Assembly: GCF_013166595.1 (NCBI RefSeq)
Contig: NZ_JABKKG010000004.1
Coordinates: 1 to 64,000 of the forward strand
Reading direction: 5' to 3'
From: Palleniella intestinalis
GTDB taxonomy: Bacteria > Bacteroidota > Bacteroidia > Bacteroidales > Bacteroidaceae
DNA: 64,000 nt
Shown here: positions 10,910 through 20,166 of the stretch, in pieces
Layout of the letters: the number at the start of each line of letters is the position of its first letter
How positions within the stretch are numbered: the first letter of the stretch is position 1
Notes under the pieces: model-generated
Told to the model about the DNA's origin: nothing
Seen by the model: only the letters and a program-made list of their open reading frames with translations
Databases searched by the model: none
Program-made: the position numbers and the translations under genes

Positions 10910-12961
10910 TCAGAAGCCTTTGTTGGCTGTTGTTCCGTAACCGTTGTCTCCATACTCATCAGGGTTGGAAATCTGATTGAGGAAATCGGCAGAGATAGGA
11001 CGGTTATAGTGCTTTGCAGGGTCGAAGAACGCTGCTGCGCGCTTGTTGTGTTGTGCAAGGCGTGTCTCAAAGGCATGGTGGCGCTTCAGCAATGCCCAGC
11101 GATTAAGTTCTCCTGCCATCTCGCGTGCATACTCGTCCAGAATATCGCTCTCTGTGGCATTTGTAAGCTGTGGAGCTGTCTTTCCCTGGCGTACAGCGCG
11201 GTTGCGAAGCACGTTAAGGTATCTTGCTGCCGTAGCACCGTCTCCCAACTGCTGTGCTGCCTCCGCTGCTATAAGGTAGAGCTCTGCTGTACGGATAATC
11301 ATCATGTCACCATTCTTCGTATTAAGACCACTGCCCCATGAACCACTATAACACCAATTGAACTTGATAAGCGAAGGATAGAGTTTGTAAGCGTTTGTTC
11401 CTGAAGGGTTTGATGTTGTGACATCAAATGGTGAGCGCTTGTACTCTGTATCATAGCCGTTGAGAGCATCCTGTCCGAAGAAATCGTCAATGTTTACTGT
11501 AAAGTAAGGGCTGAGTTTCTTCTCTTCAGCAGTCTTATATTCCTTGGAAAGCACAATGCGGAAGCGGTTGTCATCGACATCAACAGGATAGTCTATGACA
11601 TACACGTTCTTATGGTTTGTCTCCAATTTGCTGAGATCTGGCTCATAGACATCCAATCCCTGTGCGTTTCTGCCCTTCCATGCAGAATATCCCTTAGGCC
11701 ATACACCGACAGGAATATACTGGTTTGTAGCTCCCGGTTTCTGCACACCCATTTCAACATAAGGAACCAATGTATCACCGGAACATACGCCATACTTTGT
11801 GCGGAGGCTGCGAGTGATAGGGAGAGCCTTTGTGGCATAGTGTTCTCCAGCACCGTACCAACCGGAAGACTCCATAGAGAACTCTCCGAAAGCTGTCATG
11901 AAGGTGTTCTCGTAACGTTTGTCCCAATTTGCATCGAACACGTCAATGCTGTACTTTGAAGGTGCGAGTGTACAGTTGTTTGCGCGACCAATATAGTAGT
12001 TTGCATTGTCTTTTGTCTTGTACAGGTCATCGCAGTCAGCCGGTTTGCAGATGCTGTAAGTAAAAAGGTTGTTCTTGGCATATCCTGACTGGTCAGACAA
12101 TTCTCCGTTGGCTCCAGATGCAATGAACAGCGCTTCCTTATTGCCACGGTTATTAGCCTGTGCCCAAAGGTCGGACACATCAGAATAGAGATAAGCTCCG
12201 AAATTCTGTTCACCGGCAGAGCCTGTTATCACGGTCTCTGCTGTGGCCTTTGCGAGCTCCCAGTATGACTTGCCGTCTTCTTTAAGTCCCTCACCTGCAC
12301 CCTGTGCATAAGCACGAGCAAGGATACCATAAGCGGTCTTCTTTGTCACACGTGCATAGTTGCCGTCAGTAGGTATCTCCGACAGTTCGTTGACAGCCTC
12401 TTTCAGGTCTTTCACTATTGCTGCATAAATTTCCTCCACGCTGTTGCGTGTAGGGTTGACATTCACGTCGCCAACCTCCTGTGTGGAGAGGGTCACAGGA
12501 CCATAGTAAGTCACCAGAATAAGGTTATAGAAGGCTCTGAGGGTCTTTGCCTCTGCTGCAATCTGCCTGATTTCGTCAGCAGTTCCTCCGTTGAGATTTC
12601 CTGCGTTGTTCACCACACTGTTGCAGGTTGCTATTGCAGCGTAAGCCTGCTTGAACACCTTGTTTGCGGCATTTGTGTTGGTTGTCAGTCCATCATAGTA
12701 AATCAGCTGCTTGGCATAATCTACGTTTCCTGATGGGCAGAGCCACATGTCAGTACCGCCTTCTGCCACTGACATGAAGTCGTAAACACTGTACAACTGT
12801 GTAGCCAATGGAGAGTAGCAATATGTTGCCAGACCTTTCCAGGTCTTATAGTTGTCGGCAGTGGCATCTCCCGCTGTAGGGTTGAATTCGTCAAGGTCAC
12901 AAGATGACAATGAGAAAGCACCTGCCACGGCTGCCAACGCATATATTAATTTGTTCTTCAT
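10910..12961 (-). CDS. SusD/RagB-family glycan-binding lipoprotein
   Basis: The 683-residue protein is the surface glycan-binding partner of the adjacent SusC. A lipoprotein signal ends in LSSC (about residue 20), followed by DLDEFNP, the usual SusD start. The N-terminal TPR-like SusD region includes SVVNNAGNLNG and RAFYNLILVTYYGPV, and the RagB part has MMIIRTAELYLIAAEAAQQLG and YLNVLRNRAVRQG. At 683 residues it is longer than a typical SusD of about 550. The gene starts 22 bases after susC stops, so the two are co-transcribed. Neighbouring pectate lyases make a pectin-derived oligosaccharide the likely ligand. Confidence 0.95.
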   Translation of the reverse strand: MKNKLIYALAAVAGAFSLSSCDLDEFNPTAGDATADNYKTWKGLATYCYSPLATQLYSVYDFMSVAEGGTDMWLCPSGNVDYAKQLIYYDGLTTNTNAANKVFKQAYAAIATCNSVVNNAGNLNGGTADEIRQIAAEAKTLRAFYNLILVTYYGPVTLSTQEVGDVNVNPTRNSVEEIYAAIVKDLKEAVNELSEIPTDGNYARVTKKTAYGILARAYAQGAGEGLKEDGKSYWELAKATAETVITGSAGEQNFGAYLYSDVSDLWAQANNRGNKEALFIASGANGELSDQSGYAKNNLFTYSICKPADCDDLYKTKDNANYYIGRANNCTLAPSKYSIDVFDANWDKRYENTFMTAFGEFSMESSGWYGAGEHYATKALPITRSLRTKYGVCSGDTLVPYVEMGVQKPGATNQYIPVGVWPKGYSAWKGRNAQGLDVYEPDLSKLETNHKNVYVIDYPVDVDDNRFRIVLSKEYKTAEEKKLSPYFTVNIDDFFGQDALNGYDTEYKRSPFDVTTSNPSGTNAYKLYPSLIKFNWCYSGSWGSGLNTKNGDMMIIRTAELYLIAAEAAQQLGDGATAARYLNVLRNRAVRQGKTAPQLTNATESDILDEYAREMAGELNRWALLKRHHAFETRLAQHNKRAAAFFDPAKHYNRPISADFLNQISNPDEYGDNGYGTTANKGF

Positions 12962-12983
12962 ATTCTGTATGTATTAAAATGTG

Positions 12984-15900
12984 TTAGAAAGTAAGGTTTA
13001 CACCGAACACGAGCTGCTTTGTGAGAGGATAGTTAATGCTGCCATTCATCTCTGGGTCGTAATTCTTCAGCAGGTCGCTCTTGGCAACAACCAATGGGTT
13101 GGTTATTGTACCGTATATGCGGAAGTTCTCAATGCCAATCTTCTTTGCTATGTTAGTTGGCAATGTGTAGCCAAGAGTGATATTTTTGATTTTGAAGAAC
13201 GAACCATTCACGAACTGCAGTGCATAGTAGCCGGTGTAAGTCTCCAGGCTCTTTGCAGAATTGAGTGCAGGGAAATAGTGGTATGCATCGCCTGTCTCTG
13301 TTGTCCAATAGTCGAAATGTGTCGGGAAGTTGCCTCCTGCTGTCGGGTCATAAGAGCCAACGAGGTCACTCTTTATTGTCTGTCCCCAACGCATGTACAT
13401 GTACACAGAGAGGTCAAAGTTCTTCCAAATGAATGTGTTCTTGAAGCCCAATGTCCAGTCAGGAGTGTTGTGTCCGAGCACCTGATAGTCATTGCCGCTT
13501 GGAGTATATTTATTATCCTTGGTGTAATAGATTATGTTGTTGTTCTCGTCCAGCTCATTCTTTGTAAACTTGCCGTCCTCTACCTTTATCATTCCCGGGA
13601 TGTCAATGTGCAGGTCGCCCGGCAGTGCACCGAACACTTCTGCATCGGCAGCTTCGCTCTGTCGCCATGCTCCAAGAAGCTTGTAATGGTAATAAGAGTT
13701 TACCGGATGTCCCTTATAGTAGACATTGCCGCCATCGCCGTTAGTGATGAACTCTGTGTTATCAGATGTCAGTTTTGAGATTTCTTCACTATACGCTGCG
13801 AAAGTGATATTAGATGTCCATGTGAAGCCTTTTACCTCTTTGTCTGTGATGTTGCGTGTTGTGAGTGCCACCTCAAAACCATTGTTCTTTGTCTCACAGA
13901 TGTTCATATAAGTATTGTAGTAGTTGGATGCGTCAAAAGCACCGTTTGTCACAGGCAGATTGCGGTTGTAGATGACATCCTCTGTCTTTGTGTAGTAATA
14001 GTCAAGGTTCAAGTCAACTCGTCCGTTGAACATAGCCATGTCGACACCGATGTTCCAGCTCTTGGATTTCTCCCAACCAAGGTTGAGGTTGGCGATAGAA
14101 TATTTTGCACTTCCCTCATTTGTTGAGAAGCGGTAGCCATCTACATACTGATTGCCGAGAATAACTTTTACCGGAGTATATACCGACTGGCTTGAATACT
14201 CGCCGATGCTGGCTGTACCTGTCACACCGTATCCGACACGAAGCTTCAGGTTATCAAGCCATGAGCGTGTGCTTTCCATGAATTTCTCCTCAGAGATACG
14301 CCAACCTGCAGAGAATGCAGGGAATGTGTCCCATTTGTTTCCCTTTGCCAAGCGTGAAGAGCCATCGGCACGGAGAGAGAAGCTTGCCATGTATTTGCCT
14401 TCGTAAGAATAGTTTACACGACCTACATAGCTCAAACCCTTTGACATTGTATAAGTAGTCTTAGCGTCAGTATACTGTGTGTTTGAGCCGATACCGTGCC
14501 AAAGGTAAGCATTGGATGCAAGGTTATTCTGGTAAGCGTAAGAATATTCTTTACGGTTATGGTTCCATGATGTTACACCGGTAAAGGTGAGGTTATGTTT
14601 ATCGGCAATGCTGAGATTGTATGTGAGGATGTTCTCCCACTTGTAGTTTGTTGTGTTTGTATTGCCGACAGAAGCGTACACATTCTTGTTTGTGTCAACA
14701 CCGTTGCCAGCATTGTCATAGTCACTGTAAGAGCCGATGCCTTCAAACTTATTAGCCTTTGAGTAGCCGAGTGAAATGTTCAGGCGGGTCTCGAAAGTAA
14801 GTCCCTTCAGTGGAGTGAAACGGAGATACGGGTTAAGGTAAATCCTTGTGTCCTGGCTGTTGTTGCGGTAGTTACCCTTGTTATTGACAAGGAGGCTCAC
14901 CATGTTGTCACCTGCTACAGGGCGTACGTTTACATTGCCGTCTTCATCATAGAGGCTGCCAATAGGGCTGCGTCCTATGGCACGGTCAAGCTTTGCGTAA
15001 GCCATGTTGCGATACTGGTAAGAACCCTGCATATTGACACCGGTTGAAAGCCAATTGTTTACCTTGTGGTCTATACGCAGATTTGTAGAATATATCTTGT
15101 TGTTATCATTGGCATACTGTCCTTCTTCTCCATTGAAATTGAACGACATATAAGCCTTTGTCTTCTCTGTTCCGCCACTCACAGATACAGAATAGTTCTG
15201 TGTCACTCCTGTCTTAAGCAATGCGTCAGCCCAATCGATATCCTCACCGCGCAGATAAGCGTCATAGACGGCTGAATCAAATACGGTATCGTCTGTCGTG
15301 TACTGTCCTGCCTGCATCTTTGCAAGTTTGCGGAGGTTAAAATAGTCTGCACCGTGATATACTTCAGGTACTGTTGACCACCCGTTGATTCCAAGATAAG
15401 CGTTGAAATTAACCTTTGCTTTGCCTTCCTTACCGCTCTTTGTTGTTACGATGATTATACCATTCGCACCCTGAGAACCATAAATCGCAGTAGAAGATGC
15501 ATCTTTCAAGACTTCGATGCTCTCAATGTCATTCGGGTTCAGAGTATTGATGTCTCCAGGCATGCCATCAATAAGATACAATGGATTGCCACTGGCAGTA
15601 AGCGAGCGGTTGCCACGCAACTGGATAGTAGGCGTTGCACCGGCCTGTCCTGATGAGCGGGTGATGTCAAGACCTGCCACCTTGCCCTGCAGAGCCTCCA
15701 TGGCATTGGATGTAGGGGAGAGGGTGATATCTTCGTTCTTTACAGATGTGATGGCACCTGTAAGGTCGCGCTTCTTCATCGTACCGTAGCCGATGACCAC
15801 AACGTTGTCAAGCCCGACAGCGTCCGGCTCCATCTTTATATTGAGATGTGCACCGCTGCCAACCTTTATTGTCTGTGTCTTATAACCTGCGTATGAGAGT

Positions 15901-16172
15901 TGGAGTGTCTCACCAGCCTTTGCCTTAATGGAGAAATTGCCATCCATGTCGGTGATGGTACCGCCCTGCGAACCTTTCAACATGATTGTGACACCAATCA
16001 TTGGTTCTCCGAACTCATCAACGACAGTGCCCTTTACGGCATTCTGCTGAGCCTGCACGAAAGTGTTCGCGCTGCCACCGGCAAGTGCCTGTACAGGAAA
16101 CATTGTTGCTGCAAAGCCCGCCACAAACATCGCTTTCATAGCTCTGTTGACCAAAGTTTTGTTCTTTTGCAT
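12984..16172 (-). CDS. SusC/RagA-family TonB-dependent outer-membrane transporter
   Basis: This 1062-residue protein is a SusC-type importer that moves oligosaccharides across the outer membrane using TonB energy. It has a signal peptide (to about 40), a carboxypeptidase-D-like regulatory domain (VKGTVVDEFGEPMIGVTI, about 47-125), a plug with VVIGYGTMKKRDLTGAI (the SusC signature), and a C-terminal 22-strand barrel ending LVFGVNLTF. It pairs with the SusD gene downstream. A -7-like TAAATTTG lies on the minus strand at 16235-16242 without a clear -33. No ECF sigma/anti-sigma pair or hybrid sensor sits beside it, so the regulator must lie elsewhere. Confidence 0.96.
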   Translation of the reverse strand: MQKNKTLVNRAMKAMFVAGFAATMFPVQALAGGSANTFVQAQQNAVKGTVVDEFGEPMIGVTIMLKGSQGGTITDMDGNFSIKAKAGETLQLSYAGYKTQTIKVGSGAHLNIKMEPDAVGLDNVVVIGYGTMKKRDLTGAITSVKNEDITLSPTSNAMEALQGKVAGLDITRSSGQAGATPTIQLRGNRSLTASGNPLYLIDGMPGDINTLNPNDIESIEVLKDASSTAIYGSQGANGIIIVTTKSGKEGKAKVNFNAYLGINGWSTVPEVYHGADYFNLRKLAKMQAGQYTTDDTVFDSAVYDAYLRGEDIDWADALLKTGVTQNYSVSVSGGTEKTKAYMSFNFNGEEGQYANDNNKIYSTNLRIDHKVNNWLSTGVNMQGSYQYRNMAYAKLDRAIGRSPIGSLYDEDGNVNVRPVAGDNMVSLLVNNKGNYRNNSQDTRIYLNPYLRFTPLKGLTFETRLNISLGYSKANKFEGIGSYSDYDNAGNGVDTNKNVYASVGNTNTTNYKWENILTYNLSIADKHNLTFTGVTSWNHNRKEYSYAYQNNLASNAYLWHGIGSNTQYTDAKTTYTMSKGLSYVGRVNYSYEGKYMASFSLRADGSSRLAKGNKWDTFPAFSAGWRISEEKFMESTRSWLDNLKLRVGYGVTGTASIGEYSSQSVYTPVKVILGNQYVDGYRFSTNEGSAKYSIANLNLGWEKSKSWNIGVDMAMFNGRVDLNLDYYYTKTEDVIYNRNLPVTNGAFDASNYYNTYMNICETKNNGFEVALTTRNITDKEVKGFTWTSNITFAAYSEEISKLTSDNTEFITNGDGGNVYYKGHPVNSYYHYKLLGAWRQSEAADAEVFGALPGDLHIDIPGMIKVEDGKFTKNELDENNNIIYYTKDNKYTPSGNDYQVLGHNTPDWTLGFKNTFIWKNFDLSVYMYMRWGQTIKSDLVGSYDPTAGGNFPTHFDYWTTETGDAYHYFPALNSAKSLETYTGYYALQFVNGSFFKIKNITLGYTLPTNIAKKIGIENFRIYGTITNPLVVAKSDLLKNYDPEMNGSINYPLTKQLVFGVNLTF

Positions 16173-16234
16173 AAATATAAAGTTAGTTATAAATAATTTT
16201 AATTATATTCAATGGGACATTAGGTTAGGTTCTA

Positions 16235-16242
16235 CAAATTTA
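16235..16242 (-). promoter_or_regulatory. Possible -7 element of the susC promoter
   Basis: TAAATTTG on the minus strand, 63 bases before the susC start. No TTTG was found at the right distance, so this is tentative. The surrounding region 16173-16425 is AT-rich and holds no gene. Confidence 0.4.
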
Positions 16243-16407
16243 GTGAATTATATAAATATGTAACTATACGTGTAATTTGTTTTAACGTATTTTATTCCGT
16301 TTAACTATGTTTTAACAATAATAAACAGAGAATATGTTATTTTTCCTTACATATCATGCAAAAATGGGATGTGTAAAGATTACGCTTATTGGGGTGTATT
16401 TAAGGGG

Positions 16408-16492
16408 CAGTATTGTCAAAAAAAAGGTCAGTAATGACAATATTGCCGGACTGCCAATAGTGACAGTGCTGCCAATACTGACATTACTGACC
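16408..16492. repeat. 9-bp-unit array (a), before susC
   Basis: A degenerate array of about 9-bp units of the TGTCAGTAC / TGACAATAC type. The segment 16426-16492 is a near-palindrome: GGTCAGTAATG at the left pairs with CATTACTGACC at the right, and the stem extends to 20 bases with two mismatches. It lies between the lyase gene and the susC leader. Confidence 0.75.
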
Positions 16493-16510
16493 AGAATCAT
16501 TGGTTAACGC

Positions 16511-19195
16511 TTACCTAATCACCTTCTTGCCATTGATGATGACGATGCCGCGTGCGGAGCGGCTGACACGCTGGCCGTTGAGGTTGTATGCGGCGGCATT
16601 TGCAGCGTTGTCAAGGTCGGAACCGCCGGCAATCTCGGTGATACCTGTGGAGATGCCGTTGACATAGACATTGACAGTGCGTGTGAAGGAGTAGCCGCCT
16701 TCCTCACACTTCACCTCAAAGCTCATCACGGACTCGTGTGCCGGAGCTGTCACGGTGAGTGTGCTGCCGTTGACTGTCGCGCCTGCACCGCTTACGGAGA
16801 ACGCTGCAGCAGAGGTGTATCCGGCGAAGAGAGGCATAAGGTCTATGTCGAGAGACTTGCCGCCTGCCACCTCATAATGAGGCTGCGCCATCCAGTTGAG
16901 ATACTCTTCAAGGGCTGTGTAGCCGTCGTTGTCATTGTCGGAATTGTTGTCCGGCGAGGTCACTGACAGTCCGTGGGTGCGCTCCCACCAGTCCGGCATA
17001 CCGTCAAGGTCGGTGTCAAAGTCGGCAGAGCGACGCACTTCAGGGATGTCGACATAACCTTCTGAATCCCATTCGCGGTCGATGAGACCCTTCTTGCCTG
17101 TCTTGCTGCCCACCTTGCTTGTCGTTCCGTTGACGGTTTCGCTGACCATTCGCGCGTCATGGCTGTTGAAGAACGGCTGGTTGCAACCCACATCGGAGAG
17201 TACATTGCGGTAAGCCTGCTCGGCACTCTCTATGGTTGCGTAGGAAGGGAAGAACGGTTCGCTGACAAAAGGCTCCCAGTTGAGTTCCTGACCACCGGAG
17301 AGTGAATAGCGGAAAGTTGTGTTTTCTTTGTCGTAGACCTTGTTTCCGTTCAGTTCTTCGCGTATGTTTCCACTCACGTATGCCGACTGCGTGCCCTTTC
17401 CGGTGCCTTCAAGCTGAAGGTTGAGAAGGTAGTTCTGCCGTGTGGAAGGTCCTTTCTTGTAATAGTTGTTCACAAAATTTATCTCATGGCTGCCACCGTC
17501 GGTTGCTCTTCCGCCCCAGTTGTAGACAACATTGTTGAACACATCGTGTGCTCCGTCGTAGAAACCGCTGCCGGTAAGTCCGCCCGAGAGACTCCAGTTG
17601 CGTCCCTCATTGTGTGCGAGGAGGTTATGGTGGAATGAGCCCACACCACTACCCTGTCCGCCGCCGATAGTTGCTGCATAGCCGTGCTGTGCACCGCTGC
17701 CGTAGTTAGGGTGGTCGGCACAGTTAAGAGACTCTGATAAAAGAGTGCGCTGAAGCGTTATGCTCTTTGCACCGCGTGAGGAGAAAGCCTCGTCCGTTGT
17801 CCACGAAACGGAACAGTGGTCGACAATGGCATGGTCGCCGCCTGCCAGTCCCAGACCGTCCAGACCTTTGTTCTGCTCTGCCTCGATAGGACCGTTTTGG
17901 TCGCCTGCATAGCCGCGGTAGCTGCGAATAAAGCGTGTTATGCCGTCGGAATTCACACCGAGTGGCGCGCCACGGAAGGTTATGCCCTCGCCCGGAGCTG
18001 TCTGTCCGGCGATTGTCACGTACTTGTCGGAGCATACGAGCCTGCCTTTCAGCGTGATGTAGCCTGAGACATCGAAGACAATAGTCCTTGGGCCTTCAAC
18101 CTTTGTCAAGCCATAACGGAACGTGCCCGGCTGCGGATTGTCCACATCATCGTCAAGGGATGTGACATGATAGACCACGCCTCCTCTGCCACCTATCGCG
18201 AATCTGCCGTAGCCTTCAGCACCCGGGAATGCGAGATGTCTCGGGCGGAATGACCATACATCGCCCTCATATCTGTTGCCGGCAGCGTCTTCCTCGTCGA
18301 TGCGCCAATAGTAGACGTTGTGGCTGCTGAGACCCTGCGGAGCGTACTGTGCCTCGGTTGTGGCAATCATCTCGGTGAGGTCGTCAGGCGATGTGCCGAA
18401 CATCACATGGTGCTTCACGGCAGATGATGCCGGTTTCCATGTCAGGACGATGTCGCCCGCCTCATTGACCGGTGCGTCGACGGCAGCGGCGTGCATGTCG
18501 ATGTTGGCAGGATAAGGGTCGGAAGCGGTCGTCTTAGGGTTCGGACGGTCGAAGATGAGCGCGTTGACAGCAACATAGTTGTTGATGTACTCCGTACCTG
18601 CCTTCGGGTCGGAAACATATTCGATGACAACATCCTTGCCTTCCTCGGCAGTGAACTTCACATAGGACATGCCCGAAAGGGAGTTTTTCTCTTGACGGAT
18701 GGTCTGCTCAACGCCTTCGAGAACCTGCACACCGTTGACAAGAACCTTCACTGTCGGATAGTCCGGAGTCATCACGCCGTCGACATTGTTATGGTAAGCG
18801 GCAAGCGAGTGCTCACCCGCTTTCAGTCCGCTGATAGTGAACCGCAAGCCCATCGGTTCGGTCTTGGAAGCCGAATAGTTGCCATCCTCGAGGATTATCG
18901 GGAAGACAGCGTCGCCGATAAGCTGGTTCTTGCTTTTGGCACCGTCCTTCCACCAGTTGCAGTAGACGGCATTGCCGGCATTGCCCGGGGCTTTCACTGA
19001 CTCCACCTTTATGGTCACTGCACTGCCGTCATCGGCTGTGAAAACCTGTTCGTCACTTTCCACGCGTGCCACTTCCCACGGTTGGAACCCTTCCTCCGTG
19101 GTCGTTTTCGACTGATTGGAGATGTTGAAATCGATTCTCTGTGCCATCATGTTTGTGGAACAGAGCAAAAGAGCATAAATAAGTTCTTTTTTCAT
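16511..19195 (-). CDS. Secreted PL1-type pectate lyase with N-terminal binding domains
   Basis: This 894-residue exported enzyme has a signal peptide (MKKELIYALLLCSTNMMAQ), a beta-sandwich probably binding carbohydrate (about 25-215), a fibronectin-III-like linker (about 235-330) and a PL1 pectate lyase domain (about 330-650) with FPGAEGYGRFAIGGRGG, AGQTAPGEGITF and VDHCSVSW. After a calcium-binding DTDLDGMPDWWE stretch it ends YNLNGQRVSRSARGIVIING, the shared C-terminal tag. At the position where the other lyase here has SRSPRI, this one has GRNWSL, so the usual catalytic arginine context is changed. It may be a distinct PL1 subfamily or a weak enzyme. An array of 9-bp units lies in its leader. 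Confidence 0.88.
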   Translation of the reverse strand: MKKELIYALLLCSTNMMAQRIDFNISNQSKTTTEEGFQPWEVARVESDEQVFTADDGSAVTIKVESVKAPGNAGNAVYCNWWKDGAKSKNQLIGDAVFPIILEDGNYSASKTEPMGLRFTISGLKAGEHSLAAYHNNVDGVMTPDYPTVKVLVNGVQVLEGVEQTIRQEKNSLSGMSYVKFTAEEGKDVVIEYVSDPKAGTEYINNYVAVNALIFDRPNPKTTASDPYPANIDMHAAAVDAPVNEAGDIVLTWKPASSAVKHHVMFGTSPDDLTEMIATTEAQYAPQGLSSHNVYYWRIDEEDAAGNRYEGDVWSFRPRHLAFPGAEGYGRFAIGGRGGVVYHVTSLDDDVDNPQPGTFRYGLTKVEGPRTIVFDVSGYITLKGRLVCSDKYVTIAGQTAPGEGITFRGAPLGVNSDGITRFIRSYRGYAGDQNGPIEAEQNKGLDGLGLAGGDHAIVDHCSVSWTTDEAFSSRGAKSITLQRTLLSESLNCADHPNYGSGAQHGYAATIGGGQGSGVGSFHHNLLAHNEGRNWSLSGGLTGSGFYDGAHDVFNNVVYNWGGRATDGGSHEINFVNNYYKKGPSTRQNYLLNLQLEGTGKGTQSAYVSGNIREELNGNKVYDKENTTFRYSLSGGQELNWEPFVSEPFFPSYATIESAEQAYRNVLSDVGCNQPFFNSHDARMVSETVNGTTSKVGSKTGKKGLIDREWDSEGYVDIPEVRRSADFDTDLDGMPDWWERTHGLSVTSPDNNSDNDNDGYTALEEYLNWMAQPHYEVAGGKSLDIDLMPLFAGYTSAAAFSVSGAGATVNGSTLTVTAPAHESVMSFEVKCEEGGYSFTRTVNVYVNGISTGITEIAGGSDLDNAANAAAYNLNGQRVSRSARGIVIINGKKVIR

Positions 19196-19214
19196 TTGGT
19201 TAGTTGGTTAGTTT

Positions 19215-19263
19215 GGTCAGTATTGACAGAACTGTCAGAATTGTCAGTAATGACACCACTGTC
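19215..19263. repeat. 9-bp-unit array (b), before the pectate lyase
   Basis: About five units (GGTCAGTATTGACAGAACTG and onward) lie between pflA and the lyase, ending 19 bases before the lyase start codon. Confidence 0.75.
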
Positions 19264-19268
19264 GCTTA

Positions 19269-20000
19269 TCAATTGACATACACCGTCTCGAAATACTCGC
19301 AGAACAGTGCTTTGGCTGCGTCAAGCTGCTCCGGAGTGTTCTCCTTGACACCTTTGAGCATATACTCCTGCCCCATCGCCTCATACTTATGCACGCCGAG
19401 GGTGTGGTAAGGCAGGATCTCCACCCTCTGAATCATGCGGTAGTCCCTAAAATGCTCGCCCAACGCGCGGATGTCATCCTCAAAGGCACTGTAGCCGGGG
19501 ACAAGGACATAGCGCAGCCAGAACGGGCGGTCGTGCTGTTCAAGCCATTCCGCCAGGCGCAGGGTGCGCTCGTTGCTGTGCCCCGTAAGGTGGCGGTGGC
19601 GCTGAGGATTGAACTCCTTGATGTCAAGGAGCACAAGGTCGGCAAGTCCCAAAAGTTCCTCCACATCGTCGTTCCACACACTGCCGTTGGTGTCCACGCA
19701 GATGTGTATGCCCTGCTCCTTCAGGCGGCGGAACAAGGGGATAAGGGCTTTCGCCTGCAAGGTAGGTTCGCCGCCGCTGAATGTCACACCGCCTTTCTTG
19801 CCGAAAAAGGCTTTCTGGCTCATGGCTTTGCGCACAATCTCGTCCGCGGATGTCTCCACACTCTCTCCACAAGCGTCTATCGTATCGGGATTGGCGCAAT
19901 AAAGGCAGCGGAAGTTACAGCCCTGAAGGAAGACCACAAGGCGCAGACCGGGACCGTCAAAAGTGCCCATGGATTCGTAGGAATGTACTTTTATTGGCAT
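19269..20000 (-). CDS. pflA: Pyruvate formate-lyase-activating enzyme
   Basis: This radical SAM protein of 243 residues installs the glycyl radical on pyruvate formate-lyase. The iron-sulfur motif GCNFRCLYCAN supplies the CxxxCxxC cluster ligands, and FSGGEPTLQ is the glycine-rich SAM-binding motif. The reading frame stays open upstream to 20126, but those 42 extra residues are only translated 9-bp repeat (LSLLSLLTLLS). I therefore place the start at MPIKVHSYESMGTFDGPG, which matches the family N terminus. It lies downstream of pflB, separated by a repeat array, in the usual pflB-pflA order. Confidence 0.94.
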   Translation of the reverse strand: MPIKVHSYESMGTFDGPGLRLVVFLQGCNFRCLYCANPDTIDACGESVETSADEIVRKAMSQKAFFGKKGGVTFSGGEPTLQAKALIPLFRRLKEQGIHICVDTNGSVWNDDVEELLGLADLVLLDIKEFNPQRHRHLTGHSNERTLRLAEWLEQHDRPFWLRYVLVPGYSAFEDDIRALGEHFRDYRMIQRVEILPYHTLGVHKYEAMGQEYMLKGVKENTPEQLDAAKALFCEYFETVYVN

Positions 20001-20022
20001 GGTTTCTTGGGGAAAAGGTTTG

Positions 20023-20160
20023 GACAGTAGTGTCAGTAATGACAATAATGACAGTACTGATGCAGTGACAATAGTGACATTATTGACCCCAACTGTCAAT
20101 AATGACAATTCTGACAGTTGTGACAATCACATCAATACTGTCACTACTGTCAGAACTGCC
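20023..20160. repeat. 9-bp-unit array (c), between pflB and pflA
   Basis: About 15 units such as GACAATAATGACAGTACTGA cover nearly the whole pflB-pflA gap. It is one of the longest arrays in the window and ends 22 bases before the pflA start. Confidence 0.8.
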
Positions 20161-20166
20161 TAACAA

